This document shows positions 1-7,098 of a stretch of DNA of 15,080 nt, one piece after another. A program made the translations under genes and the position numbers. The DNA comes from Actinomycetota bacterium (GTDB lineage: Bacteria > Actinomycetota > Actinomycetes > S36-B12). Position 1 is the stretch's first letter; the number at the start of each line of letters is the position of its first letter. Where the stretch lies: NCBI GenBank assembly GCA_016870425.1, contig VGBQ01000040.1, forward strand, positions 1 through 15,080. Direction: 5' to 3'. The notes below the pieces were generated by a model. It worked only from the letters and a program-made list of their open reading frames with translations, was not told the DNA's origin and ran no database searches.

Positions 1-15
1 CCGGGGGGTGCCTGA
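1..15 (+). CDS. prcB: 3' end of upstream gene, probably proteasome beta subunit (partial)
   Basis: The reading frame from base 1 encodes Pro-Gly-Gly-Ala and ends at a TGA at 13-15. That TGA shares its last base with the ATG of prcA (a TGATG junction). Only four residues are visible, so the identity rests on context: in actinobacteria prcB lies directly upstream of prcA and the two are translationally coupled. A short chance reading frame cannot be excluded. Confidence 0.45.
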   Translation, partial: PGGA

Positions 16-707
16 TGAGTGTTCCGTTCTATGTCTCGCCTGAGCAGATCATCAAGGACAAGGCTGACTACGCGCGCAAGGGCATCGCGCGAGGCCGCAG
101 TGTCGTGGTCCTGCAATACGACGGCGGGATTCTCTTCGTCGCGGAGAACCCCTCTCGCTCACTGCACAAGGTGTCCGAGATCTACGACCGGATCGGCTTC
201 GCCGCCGTCGGCAAGTACAACGAGTTCGAGAACCTTCGCGTAGCGGGCGTGCGCCTCGCAGACATGAGGGGCTACGCATACGACCGCAGCGACGTCACCG
301 GCCGCAGCCTTGCCAATGCCTACGCGCAGACGCTGGGCTCCATCTTCATCGAGACCACGAAGCCCTACGAGGTCGAGCTCGTCGTGGCGGAGGTCGGAGT
401 GGCTCCCGAGGCCGACGAGATCTATCGATTGACCTTCGATGGCTCGGTAGCCGACGAGCACGGCTTCGTCGCCATGGGCGGTCAGGCCGACGAGATCGCC
501 GAGTCCCTGGGCTCAACCTGGCGGTCCGGCATGAGCCTGGAGGAGGCGATCCGTGCGGCCGTGTCCGCGTTGGGCGTCCCCTCCGAGGGAGCGCCCGGGC
601 CCGAACAACTTGAGGTGGCGATCCTTGACCGCACGCGTCCTCGGCGGACGTTCCGCCGCATCGCGGTCGATCGTCTCGCCGCGATCCTCGGAGCCGAGGG
701 GACCTAG
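15..707 (+). CDS. prcA: 20S proteasome alpha subunit PrcA
   Basis: This 230-residue protein forms the outer heptameric rings of the actinobacterial 20S proteasome, which gate entry to the beta-subunit chamber and dock the Mpa/ARC ATPase or other activators. The N-terminus (SPEQ at 8-11, KGIARGRSVV at 22-31) and the blocks FVAENPSRSL (41-50), EIYDRIGFAA (55-64) and RGYAYDRSDVTGR (85-97) closely follow mycobacterial PrcA as I recall it. K52 corresponds to the pocket lysine used in activator docking. Alpha subunits have no catalytic threonine, and none is expected here. The protein is somewhat shorter than the roughly 248-residue M. tuberculosis form because the acidic/serine-rich C-terminal tail is missing after LAAILGAEGT. 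The ATG at 15 overlaps the upstream stop, so translation is probably coupled, and pafA begins two bases after the stop. Assigned by family resemblance with high certainty. Confidence 0.97.
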   Translation: MSVPFYVSPEQIIKDKADYARKGIARGRSVVVLQYDGGILFVAENPSRSLHKVSEIYDRIGFAAVGKYNEFENLRVAGVRLADMRGYAYDRSDVTGRSLANAYAQTLGSIFIETTKPYEVELVVAEVGVAPEADEIYRLTFDGSVADEHGFVAMGGQADEIAESLGSTWRSGMSLEEAIRAAVSALGVPSEGAPGPEQLEVAILDRTRPRRTFRRIAVDRLAAILGAEGT

Positions 708-709
708 GC

Positions 710-2080
710 GTGGACCGGCGCATCTATGGCATCGAGACGGAGTACGGCATCACGTGCACCTTCAAGGGCCAGCGCCGGCTGAGTCCCGATGAGGTAGCGC
801 GCTACCTCTTCCGGCGCGTGGTCTCCTGGGGGCGGAGCAGCAACGTCTTCCTGAGCAATGGTTCGCGCCTCTATCTCGATGTCGGCAGTCATCCGGAGTA
901 CGCCACTGCCGAGTGTGACGACGTCGTGCAGCTGATCACGCATGACCGGGCGGGGGAGCGGATCCTGGAGGGGCTGCTCGTAGACGCCGAGCGACGACTG
1001 CACGACGAGGGGATAGCCGGCGACGTCTATCTCTTCAAGAACAACACCGACAGTGCGGGCAACTCCTACGGATGCCACGAGAACTACCTTGTCGCCCGGC
1101 ATGGGGAGTTCCAACGCCTAGCCGACTCAATACTGCCCTTTCTCGTCACGCGCCAGGTCGTCTGCGGAGCCGGCAAGGTGCAGCAGACGCCGCGTGGCGC
1201 CGTCTACTGCATCAGCCAGCGAGCGGACCACATCTGGGAGGGTGTCTCGAGCGCGACGACGCGCAGCAGGCCGATCATCAACACCCGCGACGAGCCCCAC
1301 GCCGATGCGGAGAGGTATCGCCGGCTGCATGTCATCGTCGGCGACTCCAACATGAGTGAGACGACCACGCTGCTCAAGGTGGCGTCCGCGGATCTCGTGC
1401 TGCGCATGCTCGAGGCGGGAGTGGTCCTGCGCGACCTCACATTGGAGAACCCCATTCGCGCCATTCGCGAGATCAGCCACGACCCCACCGGGCGACGCAC
1501 CGTGCGTCTGGCCAACGGGCGCGAGCTCACGGGGCTCCAGATCCAGGCGGAGTACTACGAGAAGGCTCGGGACTTCGCTGATCGGCAGGGACTCCTCGAC
1601 GACCCCGGGGGAGTCCCCGCGCGGTGCCTCGACCTCTGGGAGCGCACGCTCAAGGCCGTCGAGACGCAGGATCTTTCGGCCGTGGCCGAGGAGATCGACT
1701 GGGTGATCAAGCTGACGCTGCTGGATCGCTACATGGCCAAGCATGGCCTCACCCTGTCCGACCCGCGCATCGCCCAGATGGACCTCGCCTACCACGACGT
1801 CACACGATCCCGTGGGCTGTTCTACCTGCTCGAACGCCATGGACGCGCGGCACGCGTCACCCACGAACCGTCGGTCTTCGAGGCCAAGTCGATCCCCCCT
1901 CAGACGACGCGGGCCCGCTTGCGCGGGGAGTTCATCCGGCGTGCACAGGAGCGTCGCCGCGACTTCACGGTGGACTGGGTGCACCTCAAGCTCAACGACC
2001 AGGCGCAGCGCACCGTGCTGTGCAAGGACCCCTTCGCGAGTGTCGATGAGCGTGTCGAGAAGCTCATCGCCAGCATGTGA
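710..2080 (+). CDS. pafA: Pup--protein ligase PafA
   Basis: PafA uses ATP to form an isopeptide bond between the C-terminal glutamate of Pup and a substrate lysine, marking cytoplasmic proteins for the proteasome. It belongs to the glutamine-synthetase-like carboxylate-amine ligase superfamily. The 456 residues match the family length (452 in M. tuberculosis). The N-terminal motif RRIYGIETEYGI (3-14) contains the nucleotide/metal-site glutamate E9. D57, in LYLDVGSHPEYAT, sits at the position of the catalytic aspartate. Other family blocks are FKNNTDSAGNSYGCHENY (109-126) and GDSNMSETTTLLKV (211-224). The start is a GTG preceded by GAGGGG at 696-701, eight bases away. The position of pafA directly behind prcA is the standard actinobacterial arrangement. 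Dop is the main look-alike, but the gene order and the sequence blocks favour PafA. Confidence 0.96.
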   Translation: MDRRIYGIETEYGITCTFKGQRRLSPDEVARYLFRRVVSWGRSSNVFLSNGSRLYLDVGSHPEYATAECDDVVQLITHDRAGERILEGLLVDAERRLHDEGIAGDVYLFKNNTDSAGNSYGCHENYLVARHGEFQRLADSILPFLVTRQVVCGAGKVQQTPRGAVYCISQRADHIWEGVSSATTRSRPIINTRDEPHADAERYRRLHVIVGDSNMSETTTLLKVASADLVLRMLEAGVVLRDLTLENPIRAIREISHDPTGRRTVRLANGRELTGLQIQAEYYEKARDFADRQGLLDDPGGVPARCLDLWERTLKAVETQDLSAVAEEIDWVIKLTLLDRYMAKHGLTLSDPRIAQMDLAYHDVTRSRGLFYLLERHGRAARVTHEPSVFEAKSIPPQTTRARLRGEFIRRAQERRRDFTVDWVHLKLNDQAQRTVLCKDPFASVDERVEKLIASM

Positions 2081-2092
2081 GCAGGGGACGAC

Positions 2093-2098
2093 TAGGGT
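2093..2098 (+). promoter_or_regulatory. Candidate -10 box (TAGGGT), leaderless start of the FKBP lipoprotein gene
   Basis: TAGGGT fits the actinobacterial -10 consensus TANNNT. With the usual -12 to -7 numbering, the start of transcription would fall on A2105, the first base of the ATG. No -35 resembling TTGAC is visible, which is common in this phylum. The AGGG inside the box could instead serve as a ribosome binding site seven bases before the ATG, so the two readings compete. Confidence 0.4.
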
Positions 2099-2104
2099 GT
2101 TGGC

Positions 2105-2710
2105 ATGAGATTCGGTCCTGGGGTCCTCAGCGGCGCCCTAGGTGTCGCTCTCCTCGCCGGGTGCGGGGGAGGTTCGTCAGGTGACGCGAGCACGCCCGCT
2201 TCCAGTCCCGCCGCATCGACTGCGGCCGCCACCGGTCCGTGGGCCACGAGCGACTGTGCCACGATTGCCCCACCCACCACGGCGCCCACTAAGCCCGAAG
2301 GCGCCGTCGTCGAGGGTGAGGTAGCCACGACCGTCGATCCTGCGACAGCCCCCGTCGTGGGCGTCCTCGAAGGTGCTGTGCCCATCACGCGACTGGTCAT
2401 CTCTGACGTCGTGCCAGGCTCCGGTCCGGAGGTGGCGCCCGGTGCGACAGTCACGGTGCAGTACTGCGGCGTGGGCCTGGCATCCGGGGCGATCTTCGAC
2501 TCGTCGTGGGCCCGCGGCGCACCGGCAACCTTCCCACTCGACGGGGTCATCACCGGGTGGCAGGAAGGGATCCCCGGGATGCAGCCTGGCGGTCGGCGGC
2601 TCCTGATCATCCCGGCCGACATGGCCTACGGCGATGCACCCCCGCCGCAGTCCGGCATCGGCCCGGGCGAGTCCCTTGTCTTCGTCGTCGACATGCTGTC
2701 CAGTCCCTGA
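2105..2710 (+). CDS. FKBP-type peptidyl-prolyl cis-trans isomerase, lipoprotein
   Basis: This is a 201-residue predicted surface-anchored prolyl isomerase. Residues 1-19 form a short signal peptide ending in the lipobox LAGC, with C20 as the lipidated cysteine. A low-complexity Ser/Thr/Ala/Pro linker (21-90) follows, then one FKBP domain (about 95-200). The FKBP active-site positions are present: Y120, F131-D132, F143, V148-I149, W152, Y175 and F193. Two extra cysteines, C51 in the linker and C121 beside the active-site tyrosine, could pair outside the cell, but that is a guess. The signal peptide has no twin arginine, so Sec export is more likely than Tat. The gene sits 24 bases after pafA and 14 before a second FKBP gene whose core is clearly related. 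The link to the proteasome locus is positional and no functional tie is shown. Confidence 0.92.
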   Translation: MRFGPGVLSGALGVALLAGCGGGSSGDASTPASSPAASTAAATGPWATSDCATIAPPTTAPTKPEGAVVEGEVATTVDPATAPVVGVLEGAVPITRLVISDVVPGSGPEVAPGATVTVQYCGVGLASGAIFDSSWARGAPATFPLDGVITGWQEGIPGMQPGGRRLLIIPADMAYGDAPPPQSGIGPGESLVFVVDMLSSP

Positions 2711-2724
2711 CCCCCGGAGAAGCC

Positions 2725-3084
2725 ATGACTGACAAGCCTGACATCGACTTCATCGACGGCCCCCCGCCGTCCGAGCTCGTGATCGCCGACCTGGTCGTCG
2801 GCGACGGTGCCGAGGCCACCCCGGGCGACCAGGTGCTCGTCCACTACGTCGGCGTGGATTTCCAGACGGGGGAGCAGTTCGATGCTTCCTGGGACCGTGG
2901 CGAGCCCATTCGCTTCCCCCTCGCCGGGCTCATCGCGGGCTGGCAGGAAGGCATCCCGGGCATGCGCGTGGGCGGTCGCCGCCAACTCGTCATCCCGCCC
3001 GCGCTGGCCTACGGAGAGTCCGGCGGGCACCGCCTGGCTGGCCGAACGCTCGTCTTCGTGATCGACCTCCTCGCCGTCGGCTGA
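2725..3084 (+). CDS. FKBP-type peptidyl-prolyl cis-trans isomerase, cytoplasmic
   Basis: This 119-residue single-domain FKBP catalyses cis-trans isomerisation of prolyl bonds and has no signal peptide or membrane segment, so it should act in the cytoplasm. Active-site residues are Y41, F52-D53, F64, L69-I70, W73, Y96 and F111, and the block GWQEGIPGMRVGGRRQLVIP (72-91) is diagnostic. The ATG at 2725 is preceded by GGAGA at 2716-2720; the same frame is open further upstream, but those starts would lie inside the preceding gene. The domain is similar to that of the lipoprotein just before it, including nearly identical DNA around W73, which suggests tandem duplication with different targeting. 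It is probably co-transcribed with pafB, which begins seven bases after the stop. Confidence 0.94.
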   Translation: MTDKPDIDFIDGPPPSELVIADLVVGDGAEATPGDQVLVHYVGVDFQTGEQFDASWDRGEPIRFPLAGLIAGWQEGIPGMRVGGRRQLVIPPALAYGESGGHRLAGRTLVFVIDLLAVG

Positions 3085-3091
3085 GCCGCGG

Positions 3092-4027
3092 ATGGCGATC
3101 GACCGCACGGAACGCCTGCTCAATCTCGTCATCTGCCTGCTGGGGGCCCAGCGACCAGTCAGTCGTGCGGCGTTGCGCGCGAGCATCCCCGGCTATGCTG
3201 GCGATGCCGGCGACGATGCCTTCGAGCGGATGTTCGAGCGTGACAAGGACGAATTGCGCCAGATGGGCATCCCCGTCGAGACCGTGGTCAACAGCCAGGG
3301 GGAGGTCGAGGGTTACCTCATCGACGAGGACACCTACGCGATGCCCGACCTGGACCTCGACGCATCGGAGCGAGCGGTCCTCGGACTCGCCGCGCGCGCC
3401 TGGAGCGAGGCGACGCTTGCCGCGCAGGCTTCATCAGCACTGCGCAAGATCGAGGCCAGCACCGGTGCGCGATGGGCACCGATCCTGGCTGGACGACCGA
3501 CCGCGGGTGAGGAGCACCTGCCTCTGCTCTGGGAGGCGATCCGGTCGCGAGCACCCGTGCGATTCGACTATTTGGCACGTGGCCGCGATGCCGCCGAGCA
3601 GCGGACGGTAGAGCCGTGGGCCACGGTCCACCGGGGCGGTGCGTGGTACCTCGTCGGGCACAGTCGCGAGCGACAGGCGGGGCGGGCGTTCCGCCTGTCG
3701 CGGGTCACGGGCGCGATGACGCGTCTTCGTGAGGAGTTCCCCGCCGCGGGGCGCGACGACGTCGACCGGCTGGTCGACGAGCTCGGTGACCCCTCGGCTC
3801 GGGGAGTAGCTCGGGTGACCCTTCCTGAGACGGGTGGGGCATGGCTGCGTCGATCGGTGCGACCGCGCGCCGACGGCAGCGGAGACGTCGACTACGCCGA
3901 CATCACGGTCCTCGTCGCGGAGGTGATCGAGGCGGGAGGGGCGATCCTTGAGCCCCCGGACGCCGTCACGTTGCAACTGGAGGCCCTGCGGGCCGTCTGC
4001 GCGATTCACGGGGATGACGATGCGTGA
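3092..4027 (+). CDS. pafB: PafB, HTH-WYL transcriptional regulator
   Basis: PafB pairs with PafC to form PafBC, the activator of the LexA/RecA-independent DNA-damage response in mycobacteria. The name 'proteasome accessory factor' reflects gene position, not a role in degradation. The 311 residues show an N-terminal winged-helix segment (about 1-60, including MFERDKDELRQMGIPVE at 47-63), a middle helical part, a WYL domain (about 140-215) with the motif W185-Y186-L187 in HRGGAWYLVGHSRE, and a C-terminal WCX-like segment (about 235-305). The N-terminus aligns with M. tuberculosis PafB as I remember it, supporting the ATG at 3092, although no good Shine-Dalgarno precedes it. Translation probably depends on coupling to the FKBP gene seven bases upstream. 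The 3' end overlaps pafC by eight bases, consistent with equal production of the two partners. Confidence 0.93.
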   Translation: MAIDRTERLLNLVICLLGAQRPVSRAALRASIPGYAGDAGDDAFERMFERDKDELRQMGIPVETVVNSQGEVEGYLIDEDTYAMPDLDLDASERAVLGLAARAWSEATLAAQASSALRKIEASTGARWAPILAGRPTAGEEHLPLLWEAIRSRAPVRFDYLARGRDAAEQRTVEPWATVHRGGAWYLVGHSRERQAGRAFRLSRVTGAMTRLREEFPAAGRDDVDRLVDELGDPSARGVARVTLPETGGAWLRRSVRPRADGSGDVDYADITVLVAEVIEAGGAILEPPDAVTLQLEALRAVCAIHGDDDA

Positions 4028-4961
4028 GACCGCTGCGAGCCGGCTGTCACGCCTGCTCTCCCTGGTGCCGTGGCTGGAGCAGCACCCCGGGATCTCGGTG
4101 CCTGAGGCAGCGGAGCACTTCGGCGTCAGCCCCGAGGAGCTCGAGCGGGACCTGTGGCTGACCATCTGCTGCGGACTGCCTGGCCACGGGCCCGACCAGC
4201 TCATCGACATCCAGTTCTGGGATGACGATGCGAGCATTCACGTGATCGATGCCCAGTCCCTGGACCGACCACTGCGTCTCACGTCGACGGAGGCAACCGC
4301 GCTTCTGATCGGACTGCGCTTGCTCGCGCAAGTGCCCGGCGAGCACGATCGTGCTGCCCTCGCCAGCGCCACGGCCAAGCTGGAGGCCGCTGCTGATGTC
4401 GCTCGGGGGGCTGTGGTGGTCGCCGACGAGCCCGGTCACGACTGCGCGGCGCAGCTGGCCCGGGCGATTGCCGACGCGAGGGCCGTGCGGCTGGTCTACG
4501 CCGGCATCACGCGTGATGAGGTCACCGATCGCGTCGTTGACCCGGGTGCGCTGGTCCGACATAGCGGTCGCACCTATCTCACGGCATGGTGTCGCAAGGC
4601 CGGTGCCGAGCGGATCTTCCGCCTCGACCGCATCCTCTCCGCGGAAGTGCTCGATGAGCCCGCGCTGCCCCGAGCCTTCGCCCCGGGGATGCCCGCGATC
4701 GAGGGCATCACGGTGACGCTGCGGGTCGCGCCGCGTTCGCGGTGGCTGCTCGAGCTCCTCGGGGCCTCGCTCGCCTCGGTGGACGACGAAGCTCCGGTCG
4801 AGACCTCGGTGACCGTGGCCGATCCTGACTGGCTGGTGCGCACGGTGCTGGGCCAGTCCGGCGGGATCGAGGTGCTCGAGCCGCCCGTCGTGAGGCAGCG
4901 CGTGAGGGTGGCCGCGCAGGCGGCCCTGGACTCCCTGGCCGGCCCGGACAGCCCCTCGTAG
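4020..4961 (+). CDS. pafC: PafC, HTH-WYL transcriptional regulator
   Basis: This is the second half of the PafBC heterodimer that switches on DNA-repair genes after damage. The 313 residues hold a degenerate N-terminal helix-turn-helix (about 1-60, with VPEAAEHFGVSPEELERDLW at 27-46), a WYL domain (about 140-215) and a C-terminal WCX-like region (about 230-305). The WYL tripeptide is altered: T185-Y186-L187 in HSGRTYLTAWCRK, although the downstream block ERIFRLDRI (197-205) is intact. Two in-frame ATGs exist at 4014 and 4020. I chose 4020 because GGGG at 4010-4013 then sits six bases away, whereas it would abut the ATG at 4014. The eight-base overlap with pafB is typical of this pair. A 77-base gap follows, the largest in the window, before tatA. 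Confidence 0.92.
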   Translation: MRETAASRLSRLLSLVPWLEQHPGISVPEAAEHFGVSPEELERDLWLTICCGLPGHGPDQLIDIQFWDDDASIHVIDAQSLDRPLRLTSTEATALLIGLRLLAQVPGEHDRAALASATAKLEAAADVARGAVVVADEPGHDCAAQLARAIADARAVRLVYAGITRDEVTDRVVDPGALVRHSGRTYLTAWCRKAGAERIFRLDRILSAEVLDEPALPRAFAPGMPAIEGITVTLRVAPRSRWLLELLGASLASVDDEAPVETSVTVADPDWLVRTVLGQSGGIEVLEPPVVRQRVRVAAQAALDSLAGPDSPS

Positions 4962-5004
4962 CCCACTTCGTCCCCATTCCTGGGCCTCGGGCCGGTCCGG
5001 GGGC

Positions 5005-5010
5005 TACCAT
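5005..5010 (+). promoter_or_regulatory. Candidate -10 box (TACCAT) upstream of tatA
   Basis: TACCAT fits TANNNT and lies in the 77-base pafC-tatA gap (4962-5038). Transcription would start near 5017, giving a leader of about 22 bases that contains the GGAAGG ribosome binding site. No clear -35 is visible. The rest of the gap contains only short GC inverted repeats (GGCC/GGCC at 4983-4993, CCGG/CCGG at 4992-5000) and no terminator-like T run. Confidence 0.35.
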
Positions 5011-5025
5011 GGCGTCACGTGCGAC

Positions 5026-5031
5026 GGAAGG
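5026..5031 (+). promoter_or_regulatory. Ribosome binding site GGAAGG that fixes the tatA start
   Basis: GGAAGG lies seven bases before the ATG at 5039. An in-frame ATG at 5009 would add ten residues (MASRATEGAA) in front of the TatA membrane helix, has no such site, and overlaps the candidate -10 box. The downstream start is therefore preferred. Confidence 0.65.
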
Positions 5032-5038
5032 TGCAGCG

Positions 5039-5323
5039 ATGCCGTTCAATCTCCGGGGACCCGAGCTCCTCATCCTCGTCCTCATCATCCTGCTGCTCTT
5101 CGGTGCCAAGCGGCTTCCGGACGTCGCGCGGGGCCTGGGTCGTTCGCTGAGGATCTTCAAGTCCGAGACCAAGGACCTCCACGCTGCTGATGGCGATGCC
5201 GCACCCGCATCCGCGGATGCTCCGGGCGCCGTGGAGGCCGCGGCACCCCCGGCCAGCCTTCCGCCCGCCCCTGCCGCAGATCCCGCACCGGCCAAGGCAC
5301 AGGCCGAGCGCGCCGAGAGCTGA
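5039..5323 (+). CDS. tatA: Sec-independent (twin-arginine) translocase protein TatA
   Basis: TatA oligomerises at the cytoplasmic membrane with TatC to let folded proteins bearing twin-arginine signals cross. The 94-residue protein has the classic layout: a single membrane helix (about 8-21, PELLILVLIILLLF, with the acidic E9 at its start), the hinge FGAKRLPD (21-28), an amphipathic helix (about 29-46, RGLGRSLRIFKSETK) and a long disordered Ala/Pro-rich tail (50-94). The FG-KRLPD hinge and short polar N-terminus favour TatA (or TatE) over TatB. No tatB is in the window; in actinobacteria it usually lies elsewhere. tatC follows three bases after the stop, so the two are co-expressed. Confidence 0.95.
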   Translation: MPFNLRGPELLILVLIILLLFGAKRLPDVARGLGRSLRIFKSETKDLHAADGDAAPASADAPGAVEAAAPPASLPPAPAADPAPAKAQAERAES

Positions 5324-5326
5324 CGC

Positions 5327-6187
5327 GTGGCCGCTCCGCCGGAGACCAGCCCGCGGCGGCGTCGACAGGGCACCGGCGACGACGCGGCCATGCCGCTCGT
5401 CGAACACCTCCGTGAGCTACGCAGTCGTCTGGTCAAGGCGACACTCGCCATCGTCGCGGGGATGGTGGTCGGCTGGATCTACTACGACGCCATCTTCGCG
5501 TGGCTCTCAGCGCCGTTCCAGGCGGTCGTGGATCAGGCTCGCTCCGAGGGTCGCGACATCACGCTGGCGCTCACGGGCGTGGCCGACCCGTTCGTGCTGC
5601 AGTTGCAGATTGCTGCGGTCACGGGGCTGCTGCTGTCGTCCCCCGTGTGGCTCTACCAACTCTGGAGGTTCGTGACCCCGGGGTTGAGGCGCCACGAGCG
5701 GCGCTGGGCCATCGCCTTCGTGGTGGTAGCGGTCCCGCTCTTCGCGTCGGGCGTCATGCTGGCCTACCTCGTGCTGCCCTACGGCCTGGAGATCCTCTTC
5801 GGTTTTACGCCGCAGAATGTCGAAAACATCGTCTCGGTAGACCGCTACCTGTCCTTCTTCATCCGCATGGTCATCGTCTTCGGGGTTGGCTTCCTCGCCC
5901 CGCTCATGCTGGTGCTGCTCAACTTCGCCGGAGTCCTCACCGGCAAGCGCCTGCTGTCCTGGTGGCGCTGGATCATCTTCATCGTCTTCATCTTCTCCGC
6001 CGTGGCGACCCCCACCGGTGACCCCATCAACATGCTGCTGCTCGCCGGACCCATTCTCATCCTCATGGTCGTGGCGATCTCCGTCTGCCTCGCCAACGAC
6101 AAGCGTCGGGCGCGCAAGGGTCATCCGGACTACGACGAGTGGGATGACGATGAGGCTTCTCCCCTCGAGCCTGCCGATCAGGAGTAG
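5327..6187 (+). CDS. tatC: Sec-independent (twin-arginine) translocase protein TatC
   Basis: TatC is the membrane receptor for twin-arginine signal peptides. The 286 residues contain six predicted membrane helices (roughly 38-58, 88-110, 128-150, 175-198, 208-226 and 232-253). Family signatures are PLVEHLRELRSRL (23-35, with the glutamates E27 and E30 of the signal-binding N-terminus), LWRFVTPGLRRHER (112-125, with F115, P118 and E124), and TPTGDPINMLLLAGPI (228-243). The C-terminal tail is acidic (DYDEWDDDEASPLEP). The GTG at 5327, with GAGAG at 5315-5319 before it, gives a 21-residue basic/proline-rich extension ahead of the core domain. An ATG at 5390 (M22) would remove it but lacks a ribosome binding site. 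It forms an operon with tatA, and the lipid kinase gene follows five bases after the stop. Confidence 0.96.
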   Translation: MAAPPETSPRRRRQGTGDDAAMPLVEHLRELRSRLVKATLAIVAGMVVGWIYYDAIFAWLSAPFQAVVDQARSEGRDITLALTGVADPFVLQLQIAAVTGLLLSSPVWLYQLWRFVTPGLRRHERRWAIAFVVVAVPLFASGVMLAYLVLPYGLEILFGFTPQNVENIVSVDRYLSFFIRMVIVFGVGFLAPLMLVLLNFAGVLTGKRLLSWWRWIIFIVFIFSAVATPTGDPINMLLLAGPILILMVVAISVCLANDKRRARKGHPDYDEWDDDEASPLEPADQE

Positions 6188-6192
6188 GCGCC

Positions 6193-7089
6193 GTGACCCT
6201 CACCGTGGTCGCGAACCCATCCTCCGGGCGGGGTCGGACGGCTCGGATCCTCCCCGAGGTGCTCCGCGCCCTGGAAGGCGCTGGGCGACATGCCCAGGTG
6301 GTCCTCACGGGCAGTGCCGCCGATGTCACCGCAGCTGTCCGCAGCGTCCGACAGGCAGGGGATGAGCGGGTCCTCGTGTGCGGAGGCGATGGCACCCTCC
6401 ATCTGGCCGCACAGGAACTCGCGGGTGGCGACACAGCCCTGGGGATCATCCCGTGCGGCACCGGTGACGACAACGCCCGGACGCTGGGGGTGCCGCGCGG
6501 GGATCCCGCCGCGGCGGCGCTTCTCGCGGCAGGCGGCCCTATCAGCCGGATTGACCTCGGGCGCGTCATGACCGCGGACGGCACCGAGAGGGCCTTCCTC
6601 GGCGTGCTGTCGTCCGGCTTCGATTCGCTGGTCAATGAGCGTGCCAACACCATGACCTGGCCGAGCGGCAATGCCCGCTACGTCGTAGCGATCGTCGGGG
6701 AGCTACGCACCTTTCGCCCGATCGCCTATCGAGCGCGGCTGGACGACAGGGTGGTCGAGGGGGAGGCGATGCTTGTCGCCGTCGGCAATGGGGTGTCCTA
6801 CGGCGGTGGCATGCGTGTGTGCCCGGACGCGGTCCCGGACGACGGCCTGCTTGACGTCACCTGGCTCCACGGGGTCAGCAAGGCGACGTTCCTGCGGGTC
6901 TTTCCCCAGGTCTTCAGCGGCAGCCACGTGCGCACCCCCTACGTCTCCACAGCACGCGCCACGACCATCGAATTGGATGCTCCCGGCCAGGTCATCTACG
7001 CCGACGGCGAGCGCGTGGCGCCTCTGCCGGCGAGGATCGACGTCTGGCCCCGGGCACTGCCCGTCGTGCGCGGGCACGCCGGCGCGTAG
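6193..7089 (+). CDS. Diacylglycerol/sphingosine kinase-family lipid kinase
   Basis: This 298-residue protein belongs to the DAGK catalytic family (YegS/DgkB-like), which transfers phosphate from ATP to lipid hydroxyls such as diacylglycerol. Visible motifs are VVANPSSGRG (5-14), the nucleotide-binding GGDGT (64-68), GIIPCGTGDDNARTLGVP (84-101, where the common GTGND reads GTGDD), NGVSYGGGMRVCPDAVPDDG (199-218) and the C-terminal DGE (271-273). There is no signal peptide or membrane helix, so it is probably a soluble enzyme working at the inner membrane face. The GTG start has GGAG at 6181-6184, eight bases upstream and overlapping the tatC stop, which indicates co-translation with tatC. The true lipid substrate (diacylglycerol, another polyol lipid, or a phosphatidylinositol-pathway lipid) cannot be read from sequence. 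NAD kinase is unlikely because the lipid-kinase C-terminal blocks are present. Confidence 0.87.
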   Translation: MTLTVVANPSSGRGRTARILPEVLRALEGAGRHAQVVLTGSAADVTAAVRSVRQAGDERVLVCGGDGTLHLAAQELAGGDTALGIIPCGTGDDNARTLGVPRGDPAAAALLAAGGPISRIDLGRVMTADGTERAFLGVLSSGFDSLVNERANTMTWPSGNARYVVAIVGELRTFRPIAYRARLDDRVVEGEAMLVAVGNGVSYGGGMRVCPDAVPDDGLLDVTWLHGVSKATFLRVFPQVFSGSHVRTPYVSTARATTIELDAPGQVIYADGERVAPLPARIDVWPRALPVVRGHAGA

Positions 7090-7092
7090 CCT
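7087..7092 (+). promoter_or_regulatory. Candidate -10 box (TAGCCT), leaderless start of the helicase gene
   Basis: TAGCCT matches TANNNT, and its TAG is also the stop codon of the lipid kinase gene. Transcription would start at G7099, the first base of the helicase GTG. The only purine run between, GGGG at 7093-7096, is two bases from the GTG and too close to act as a normal ribosome binding site, which favours a leaderless message. The -35 region shows nothing recognisable. Confidence 0.4.
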
Positions 7093-7098
7093 GGGGCC

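Noticed and set aside
1127..1984. A 285-codon minus-strand frame within pafA.
   Set aside because: It lies wholly opposite PafA coding sequence and shows no recognisable domain or plausible ribosome binding site.
3434..4237. A 267-codon minus-strand frame across the pafB-pafC junction.
   Set aside because: It is antisense to two well-supported regulators, and its composition is that of a shadow frame.
4962..5038. Possible terminator in the pafC-tatA gap.
   Set aside because: The inverted repeats at 4983-4993 and 4992-5000 have only four-base stems with loops of three and one, and no T run follows.
5009..5038. Upstream ATG (5009) as the tatA start.
   Set aside because: It would place ten extra residues before the membrane helix, overlaps a candidate -10 box, and has no ribosome binding site, while the ATG at 5039 has GGAAGG at ideal spacing.
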